Source of the DNA: Bifidobacteriaceae bacterium
GTDB taxonomy: Bacteria; Actinomycetota; Actinomycetes; Actinomycetales; WQXJ01
Assembly (NCBI GenBank): GCA_031279575.1
Contig: JAITIG010000083.1
Location: forward strand, 1 to 11,783
Direction of reading: 5' to 3'
DNA length: 11,783 nucleotides
A model generated the notes under the pieces. It was not told the DNA's origin. It did no database searches and saw nothing but the letters and a program-made list of their open reading frames with translations. Both the position numbers and the translations under genes were made by a program. This document shows, piece after piece, positions 7,078 to 11,783 of the stretch (position 1 is the first letter of the stretch; every line of letters begins with the position of its first letter).

Positions 7078-7937
7078 GCCCGCGGGCGGCTGTGGCCGGC
7101 CGGCGCGGCGCCGCTTTGGCGCTGGGGCTGGGTCTGGCCTTGGCGGGCGCGGCGTGGGGCACGGCATCGGGCGCGGCGGCGCAGGACGCCGCCTCCCCGG
7201 CTTCCGGTCTGCCCCTGCTGGTGGACGGCGCCGACCTGCTGGGCCCCGCCGACGAGGCGGCGCTGGGGGCGGAGTTGGGGCGGATCAGCCGCGAGCGGGG
7301 GGCGGATGTGGTGGTTGTGACCGTCCCGGAGCTGGATGGGCGGTCTGCCACGGCCTTCGCGGACGACTTCTTCGACTACGGGCCTAGCCCGGAGGATCCT
7401 TTCACCCCCGGCTCGGATGCGAGCGCCGGCTACGGCCAGGGCCCCACCCGGTCCGGGGTGTTGTTCCTGGTCTCAATGGATGACAGGGATTGGGCGCTGT
7501 CCACCACGGGCGAGTCGATCGAGGTGTTCAGCGACGCCCGGCAGGAGCGGATCGTCCAGGCCGTGGTGCCGGCCCTGTCCCGGGGCGCCTGGAAGGAGGC
7601 GCTGGGCGAGTTCGCCCGCCTGGTGGACAAGACCTATTACGATGACGCGCGCGTCAAATGGGAGTGGGTCGGCTTGGCGGCCCTGGGGGCGGCCTTGGTG
7701 GGCGGGTTGGCGCCGGTCACGGTGTGGCGCCGGCAGTTGAAGAGCGTGCGCCCGGCGGTTGCCGCGCTGCCCTACCTGGACCCGTCTAGTTTGACGTTGA
7801 CGCAGTCCACCGACCGCATGGTGCGCCAGTACACCACTGTGGTCGACCTCAGCTCCTCTGGCGGCGGCGGCTCCGGCTCCGGCTCGCATTTCGGCTCCTC
7901 CGGCATAGCCCACGGCGGCATGTCGGGCAAGTTCTGA
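7074..7937 (+). CDS. Secreted TPM-domain protein with C-terminal membrane anchor, YdjH-like
   Basis: The 287-aa protein starts within the stop of the zinc-ribbon gene (ATGA overlap) and is probably translated with it. Residues 1-36 are a signal peptide with an Arg-rich start and an AxA-type end (GAAAQ). The TPM (YgcG/Psb32/MOLO-1-like) domain spans about 45-187: LVDGADLLGPADEAALGAEL, then ADVVVVTVPELDG, FADDFFDY, SGVLFLVSMDDRDWALSTTG and a final helix before YYDDARVKWEW. A membrane helix follows (about 197-217). The cytoplasmic tail ends in a Ser/Gly/His-rich stretch closing with GGMSGKF, a hallmark of this group. The insert PSPEDPFTPGSDASAGYGQG (104-123) is a flexible loop. TPM domains act outside the membrane in envelope maintenance in several systems; the reaction or ligand here is unknown. 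Confidence 0.85.
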   Translation: MSPRAAVAGRRGAALALGLGLALAGAAWGTASGAAAQDAASPASGLPLLVDGADLLGPADEAALGAELGRISRERGADVVVVTVPELDGRSATAFADDFFDYGPSPEDPFTPGSDASAGYGQGPTRSGVLFLVSMDDRDWALSTTGESIEVFSDARQERIVQAVVPALSRGAWKEALGEFARLVDKTYYDDARVKWEWVGLAALGAALVGGLAPVTVWRRQLKSVRPAVAALPYLDPSSLTLTQSTDRMVRQYTTVVDLSSSGGGGSGSGSHFGSSGIAHGGMSGKF

Positions 7938-7963
7938 CCCCGCCCCGGGGCCAGGCGCGCCGC

Positions 7964-8452
7964 CTAGCGCAGTGTGACCTGGGCTTCGACCTCCACCGCG
8001 GCGCCCAGGGGGAGCGAGGCCACGCCGTAGGCCACCCGGGCGGCGCGGCCGGCCTGGCCGAAGACGCTGGCCAGCAGCTCGGACGCGCCGTTCGCCACCT
8101 GCGGGTGTTCGGCGAACTCGGGGGTCGAGGCGACCATCACCGCCACCCGGTCCACCTGGGCCACCGCGTCCAAGCTGCCCAAGGCGGCGCGCAACTGGGC
8201 CAGCAGGTTGACCGCCGCCAGGCGGGCGGCGCGGTACCCGTCCTGGGTCCCCAACTCGGCGCCGAGCCGGCCGCGGTAGACCGCCACGCCCTCTTGGACT
8301 GGAAGCTGCCCGGAGACAAACGCGGTCCGGCCCGCCACCCGGACGGGCGCGTAAGCCGCCAAAGCCGCGGGCGGCGCCGGCAACTCGGCGCCCAGCGCCG
8401 CCAACCTCCCCTCGGCGCTAGCAGCCCCAGCCTGGTTCGGGTTCTCAGCCAT
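7964..8452 (-). CDS. RidA/YjgF family protein
   Basis: Small cytoplasmic protein (162 aa) of the RidA superfamily, whose founding member hydrolyses reactive enamine/imine intermediates made by PLP enzymes. It belongs to the longer subgroup with LPAPPAALAAYAPV near the start (24-37) and FVSGQLPV (45-52). R139 in ARVAYGVASLPLG aligns with the substrate-carboxylate-binding arginine (R105) of Escherichia coli RidA, and VEVEAQVTL with its conserved IEIEAIAV strand. Deaminase activity is therefore possible, although this subgroup is poorly characterised. The ATG at 8452 is chosen because the family alignment begins soon after it; only GGGG precedes it directly, with a degenerate CAGACT 6 nt upstream. 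It is probably cotranscribed with the YbaK gene 32 nt upstream and converges on the TPM gene. Confidence 0.9.
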   Translation of the reverse strand: MAENPNQAGAASAEGRLAALGAELPAPPAALAAYAPVRVAGRTAFVSGQLPVQEGVAVYRGRLGAELGTQDGYRAARLAAVNLLAQLRAALGSLDAVAQVDRVAVMVASTPEFAEHPQVANGASELLASVFGQAGRAARVAYGVASLPLGAAVEVEAQVTLR

Positions 8453-8484
8453 CCCCAAAGTCTGCCACCCGCCCGCCCGCCGCG

Positions 8485-9045
8485 TCAGGTCAGCCGGCCG
8501 ATCTCGTCCACTCGGGCCCGGGTCAGGCGGGCCAGGTCGCGCGGCGCCAAGGCGGCGTCCAGGCCCCGGGCGCCGGCTGAGACCAAGATCTGGGGTTGGG
8601 CCATGGCGCTGGTGTCGATCACAGTCGGGTGGGCCCGGCGCTGGCCCAGCGGCGAGATGCCGCCCACCACGTAGCCGGTGGCGCGCTCGGCTTGCAGCAC
8701 GCTGGCCATCGCGGCCTTTTTGCCAGCGGCGGCGCGGGCCATGGCTTTGAGGTCCAATTCGCCGCTGGCGGGCACCACGGCGCACCACAGCGCCCCGTCC
8801 ACCAGCACCATCAGGGTTTTGAAGACGCTGGCCGGGTCCACCCCCAAAGCTCGGGCGGCGGCCCGGCCGTAGCCCTCGCCGGGCGCGCCGGCGCCCGGGT
8901 CGAACCGGGCCAGGCGGTAGGGCAGGCCGGCCGCCTCCAACGCCCGGATGGCGCGGGTTGGCGGCGCCTTCTTGGCGGCGGGCCCCCCAAGCGGCCCGGC
9001 CGGCGCCGGGCTAGGCGGCGTGCTGGGCCTGGTCGGCTTGGCCAA
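8485..9045 (-). CDS. ybaK: YbaK/EbsC-type aminoacyl-tRNA deacylase (Cys-tRNA(Pro) deacylase-like)
   Basis: Trans-editing enzyme family that hydrolyses mischarged tRNA, classically Cys-tRNA(Pro), to protect translation fidelity. The core (about 27-186) has TRAIRALEAAGLPY, the conserved lysine K76 in VFKTLMV, and the hallmark GYVVGGISPLGQ (124-135) followed by PTVID. The start is TTG at 9045: an in-frame TGA lies 9 nt upstream, and GGGAGGAG lies about 10 nt before it. This makes a 186-aa protein with a Pro/Ala-rich N-terminal extension of about 25 residues beyond the usual length of roughly 160. The first 35 bp overlap the 3' end of the helicase gene in another frame, implying translational coupling. 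The exact tRNA specificity (ProX, YbaK or EbsC-like) cannot be told from sequence alone. Confidence 0.92.
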   Translation of the reverse strand: MAKPTRPSTPPSPAPAGPLGGPAAKKAPPTRAIRALEAAGLPYRLARFDPGAGAPGEGYGRAAARALGVDPASVFKTLMVLVDGALWCAVVPASGELDLKAMARAAAGKKAAMASVLQAERATGYVVGGISPLGQRRAHPTVIDTSAMAQPQILVSAGARGLDAALAPRDLARLTRARVDEIGRLT

Positions 9046-11161
9046 TGCTCCTCAACTCCTCCCATTCGTCCATCAAACTCGAATCGACGCTGTGGATCAT
9101 CTCCCCCAGCCACTCGGCCAGCTCCGCCAAGGCGGGCCTGGCCTGCGGCGGCGCGGACCGGGTCAAAGCGTGCCAGGCGTCCGTCAAATAGCGCAGCAGC
9201 ACGCCCTCGGAGCGCCCCAGGGAGTAGCGGGAGACAAACTCGGCGAAAGTTTGGGCGTTCTCCCGCATCTCGCGCACGATCGACTTCGGGGTCAGCTCGT
9301 AGCCGGCCACCCACGGGTGGGAGCGCCGGTAGACGGCCAGCGCCGCCTCCAAAAACTCCGCCAGCGGTTTGGGGTGGGTGATCTGGTCCAAGGCGTTCAT
9401 CCGGTCCAAATACTCCCAGCCCTCGGCTTTCATGCGGGCCAAAGCCTCCGTTTTGGCGGCCTTTTCCTGGGCCAGCAGAATCGCGGCGGGCGGCTCTAGG
9501 GTGGCCTCGAAAACAGACACCAGGTCCAGCCCGTAGGTGGGGGAGTCCGGGTCCAGCAGTTCGCAGGCCGCCAAGGCGAACGGCGTCAGCGGCTGGCCCA
9601 GGGCGAAGTCGTCCGGCAGGTCCACCGCCAAGGCCACCCGGCCGGGGCTGTGCGCCACCACCCCGCCCACCCGCAGCGAGTGGTAGATGCGGCAGGCGTC
9701 CCGCAGCAGCCGGTTGCGCGGCCGGGGCGGCTCGTGGTTGTCGGTCAGCAGCTGGTGGGCGGCCGCCACCGCGTCCTGGCCGCGGGCCAGCAGTTGCAGC
9801 ACCATGGCGTGGGTCACCCGCATCTTCGAGGTCAAGGGCTCCGGCGGGGAGGCCACCAGCTTCTGGTAGGTCTGCTCCGACCACGACACCTGCCCCTTGG
9901 CCTGCCCGGCCGGCCCTTTGGCCCGGGCTTTGGCCCGGGCTTTGGCCGCCGCCGCCCCGCCCGCCCGCTCGGCCTCCTCGGCTTTGGCCGCCGCCCGCGC
10001 CTGGTCGATGGCGTGCTCCGGCGCCTGGACCACCACATGGCCCAGCGCGTCGAAGCCGGCCCGCCCGGCCCGCCCGGCGATTTGGTGGAACTCGCGCGCG
10101 TTGACGCGGCGCACGCGCCGGCCGTCGAACTTCACCAGCGAGGTCATCACCACGGTCTTGATCGGCAGGTTGACGCCCACCCCGAGCGTGTCGGTGCCGG
10201 AGACCACCGCCAGCAGCCCCTCCCCGGCCAGGCGCTCGACCAGCCGCCGGTAGCGCGGCAGCATGCCGGCGTGGTGCAGGCCGATGCCTTTGCGCAGCAG
10301 TTTGCTCAAAGTCGCCCCAAACCCGGAGCTGAATTTGAAATCGCCGATGCCGTCTTTCAAGGCCGCTTGCCGCTCCCGCCCAACCAGCGGCAGCGCGGCC
10401 AGCAGCCCGGCCAGCTCAACTGCCTCCCGTTGGGTGAATTGCACCACGTAGGCGGGGGTGAGGCCGCCTTTGACCAGGCCGGTGACCAGTTGCGGCAAGG
10501 GCAGCAGCTCGTAGCTGAACTCAAGCGGCACCGGCCTGGGGGCGTCGGTGATGGCCGCCACCGGCCTGCCGGTGCGCCGCTCCAAGTCTTTGACGAAGAA
10601 GCCGACGTCCCCCAAGGTGGCGCTCATGAGCAGGAACTGGGCGGACGGCATCGTCAGCAGGGGGACTTGCCAGGCCCAACCGCGCTGGGGGTCGGAGTAG
10701 AAGTGGAACTCGTCCATCACCACGGTGGCGTAGGGTGTGGCGTCGCCTAGGCGGAGCGACTGGTTGGCCAGGATTTCGGCGGTGCAGCAGATCACGGGGG
10801 CGTCCGGGTTGACTGTGGCGTCCCCGGTCATCAGCCCCACCCGCTCGGCCCCGAGCAAACCGATCAGGTCGAAGAATTTTTCGCTGACCAGGGCTTTGAC
10901 GGGGGCGGTGTAGACGCCGCGGCCGCCTTGGGCGGTGGCCACGGCCAGCGCGCCGGCCGCCGCCAGGGATTTGCCGGAGCCGGTTGGGGTGCCCAGAATC
11001 ACATGCTGGCCGGCCGCCAACGCCACCAGCGCGTCCTCTTGGTGGCGGTAGAGGCTGAGGCCGGCGCCCTCGGCCCAGCCGATGAAGGCGTACAGGGCCT
11101 CCTCGGCGGCGGCCTCGGCGGGGCCGGCTTTGATCTTGTCCAGAGTTTGGCGCAGCAGCAC
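9011..11161 (-). CDS. DEAD/DEAH-box (Ski2-like) helicase with DUF3516-type C-terminus
   Basis: ATP-dependent superfamily 2 helicase, 716 aa, probably acting on RNA. Motifs in order: Q-like segment YRHQEDALVAL (38-48), Walker A TPTGSGKS (58-65), TAPVKAL (85-91), TGD (112-114), motif II DEFH (150-153), motif III SAT (180-182), HHAGMLP (296-302), SGTDTLGVGVNLP (321-333) and motif VI QIAGRAGR (360-367). A basic Ala/Lys/Arg linker (about 385-425) leads into the C-terminal domain (about 440-716: KMRVTHAMVLQLL, DNHEPP, RIYHSL), as in actinobacterial DUF3516 helicases. The start is GTG 11161; an in-frame TAA lies 18 nt upstream and no other start codon comes between. GGAGG sits only 1 nt from the GTG, too close to serve it. 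TAGAGT 7 nt upstream supports a leaderless mRNA. It heads the minus-strand set helicase-ybaK-ridA. Its physiological substrate is unknown. Confidence 0.92.
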   Translation of the reverse strand: MLLRQTLDKIKAGPAEAAAEEALYAFIGWAEGAGLSLYRHQEDALVALAAGQHVILGTPTGSGKSLAAAGALAVATAQGGRGVYTAPVKALVSEKFFDLIGLLGAERVGLMTGDATVNPDAPVICCTAEILANQSLRLGDATPYATVVMDEFHFYSDPQRGWAWQVPLLTMPSAQFLLMSATLGDVGFFVKDLERRTGRPVAAITDAPRPVPLEFSYELLPLPQLVTGLVKGGLTPAYVVQFTQREAVELAGLLAALPLVGRERQAALKDGIGDFKFSSGFGATLSKLLRKGIGLHHAGMLPRYRRLVERLAGEGLLAVVSGTDTLGVGVNLPIKTVVMTSLVKFDGRRVRRVNAREFHQIAGRAGRAGFDALGHVVVQAPEHAIDQARAAAKAEEAERAGGAAAAKARAKARAKGPAGQAKGQVSWSEQTYQKLVASPPEPLTSKMRVTHAMVLQLLARGQDAVAAAHQLLTDNHEPPRPRNRLLRDACRIYHSLRVGGVVAHSPGRVALAVDLPDDFALGQPLTPFALAACELLDPDSPTYGLDLVSVFEATLEPPAAILLAQEKAAKTEALARMKAEGWEYLDRMNALDQITHPKPLAEFLEAALAVYRRSHPWVAGYELTPKSIVREMRENAQTFAEFVSRYSLGRSEGVLLRYLTDAWHALTRSAPPQARPALAELAEWLGEMIHSVDSSLMDEWEELRSIGQADQAQHAA
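9917..9947. repeat. 12-bp tandem repeat inside the helicase linker
   Basis: TTTGGCCCGGGC is repeated in tandem (9917-9928, 9929-9940) with a 7-nt partial third copy. It encodes the KARAKARAK part of the basic linker (residues about 407-415). In-frame expansion or contraction would only change the length of this disordered linker. Confidence 0.8.
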
Positions 11162-11168
11162 GCCTCCA

Positions 11169-11174
11169 ACTCTA
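11169..11174 (-). promoter_or_regulatory. Candidate leaderless -10 element for the helicase operon
   Basis: TAGAGT on the minus strand matches TANNNT and stands 7 nt before GTG 11161. It sits 6 bp from the opposing -10 for the methyltransferase gene, so the two promoters must overlap. Confidence 0.5.
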
Positions 11175-11180
11175 TGGACT

Positions 11181-11186
11181 TACACT
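11181..11186 (+). promoter_or_regulatory. Candidate leaderless -10 element for the methyltransferase gene
   Basis: TACACT matches TANNNT and stands 7 nt before ATG 11194. There is no Shine-Dalgarno in CCCGCAC, the 7 nt between them. No clear -35 was found at the normal distance, which would fall inside the helicase coding start. Confidence 0.55.
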
Positions 11187-11193
11187 CCCGCAC

Positions 11194-11783
11194 ATGAGCC
11201 CTTACATCCACGGGCACGCCGATTCGGTGGCCCGCGCCCACGCCGGCCGCAAGGTCGCCAACTCGGCCGCCCACCTTGCCCCGCACTTGCGCCCCGGTTT
11301 GCGCCTGCTTGACATTGGGTCCGCCGGAGGGGCGCTGACCAGGGATTTGGCTGCGCATGTGGCGCCCGGCCAGGTGGTCGGCGTCGATTTGGAGCCCGAT
11401 GCCGTGCGCGCCGCCCAGGCTGATCCGGCCCGCCCTTGGAATTTGGAGTTCCGGGTCGGGGATGTCTACGAGCTGCCTTTCGCGGACGCCGCCTTCGACG
11501 TGGTCCACATCCACCAGGTGCTGCACCACTTGGAGCGCCCGGCGGCGGCCTTGCGCGAGGTGGTGCGGGTGGCGCGCCCTGGCGGCCTGGTGGCCTTGCG
11601 CGAGGCGGATTTCGGCGCCGCCTTCTGGTTCCCGGCCAGCGCCGCCTGGGAGGCTTGGCAGCAGGCCTACCAGTTGGTGGCCCGGTGCGGCGGCACCGAG
11701 GTCGACGCCGGCCGCCGCCTGCTGTCCCACCTGGCAGAGGCGGGCCTGGCCGGCCAGGCCACCGCCCGCCCGGCCCCGGCCGG
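11194..11783 (+). CDS. Class I SAM-dependent methyltransferase (partial, C-terminus missing)
   Basis: The first 196 residues of a Rossmann-fold methyltransferase of the UbiE-like type; the gene continues past the right edge. Motif I is LLDIGSAGGALT (38-49), with the SAM-adenosine acidic residue D65 in VVGVDLEP, GDVYELPFADAAFDVV (89-104) covering motif II, and the post-II segment HQVLHHLERPAAALREVVRV (108-127) then RPGG. Motif I is unusual: GSAGG replaces the common GCGPG or GxGxG. The start fits the family, whose members often have an N-SAAHL/AYL-LRPG lead-in before motif I. The substrate (small molecule or quinone-like) cannot be assigned. It is divergent from the helicase with 32 bp between start codons. 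Initiation is probably leaderless. Confidence 0.9.
   Translation, partial: MSPYIHGHADSVARAHAGRKVANSAAHLAPHLRPGLRLLDIGSAGGALTRDLAAHVAPGQVVGVDLEPDAVRAAQADPARPWNLEFRVGDVYELPFADAAFDVVHIHQVLHHLERPAAALREVVRVARPGGLVALREADFGAAFWFPASAAWEAWQQAYQLVARCGGTEVDAGRRLLSHLAEAGLAGQATARPAPA

Noticed and set aside
7942..7951. GCCCCGGGGC palindrome between the convergent TPM and RidA genes as a bidirectional terminator
   Set aside because: The palindrome leaves no loop and has no T-tract on either strand, so it is expected by chance in this composition.
9650..10750. Plus-strand open frame opposite the helicase gene
   Set aside because: It has no domains and biased composition, and the helicase motifs are intact on the minus strand.
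1..11783. CRISPR array, insertion sequence, prophage, tRNA or rRNA
   Set aside because: No regularly spaced repeats, transposase or integrase motifs, terminal inverted repeats or tRNA/rRNA signatures were seen.

Overview
This window reads as chromosomal DNA of a high-GC actinobacterium (Actinomycetota). The evidence is very high G+C, GTG and TTG starts, an actinobacterial-type release factor 2, a DUF3516-type Ski2-like helicase, and several genes that appear to lack a 5' leader, with a TANNNT -10 element 6-7 nt before the start codon. The genus cannot be resolved. There is no sign of phage, transposon, CRISPR array or RNA gene. All eleven genes look intact, except the two cut by the window edges.

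Left part, minus strand (1-4482): a sensor histidine kinase and a NarL/LuxR-type response regulator overlap by ATGA and form one unit. After a repeat-rich gap of about 200 bp comes an ABC exporter operon: a MacB/LolD-type ATPase, then an FtsX-like permease that runs off the left edge. The transporter is probably the target or partner of the two-component system. It has its own candidate promoter, with an inverted repeat just upstream of the -10 that could be an operator.

Middle, plus strand (4589-7937): prfB (release factor 2) diverges from the kinase. After about 200 bp that includes a 13-bp tandem repeat comes a two-gene operon with a strong Shine-Dalgarno. It encodes a double zinc-ribbon protein with a C-terminal membrane helix and a secreted, membrane-anchored TPM-domain protein. 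This pair resembles YdjG-YdjH of the Bacillus subtilis pspA-ydjGHI envelope-stress operon, but no PspA or YdjI (SPFH) gene is present here.

Right part, minus strand (7964-11161): a DEAD/DEAH helicase, a YbaK-type aminoacyl-tRNA deacylase and a RidA-family protein run in one direction, with a 35-bp overlap and a 32-bp gap, and probably form an operon. They converge on the TPM gene. A class I SAM-dependent methyltransferase starts divergently from the helicase 32 bp away and is cut by the right edge. Both divergent starts seem to be served by mirror-image leaderless promoters packed into that 32-bp gap.

Most of the window is ordinary housekeeping and envelope-stress content. The best leads are the consistent leaderless start architecture, which revises two start codons, the possible operators at the kinase and ABC promoters, and the PspA-less zinc-ribbon/TPM pair.
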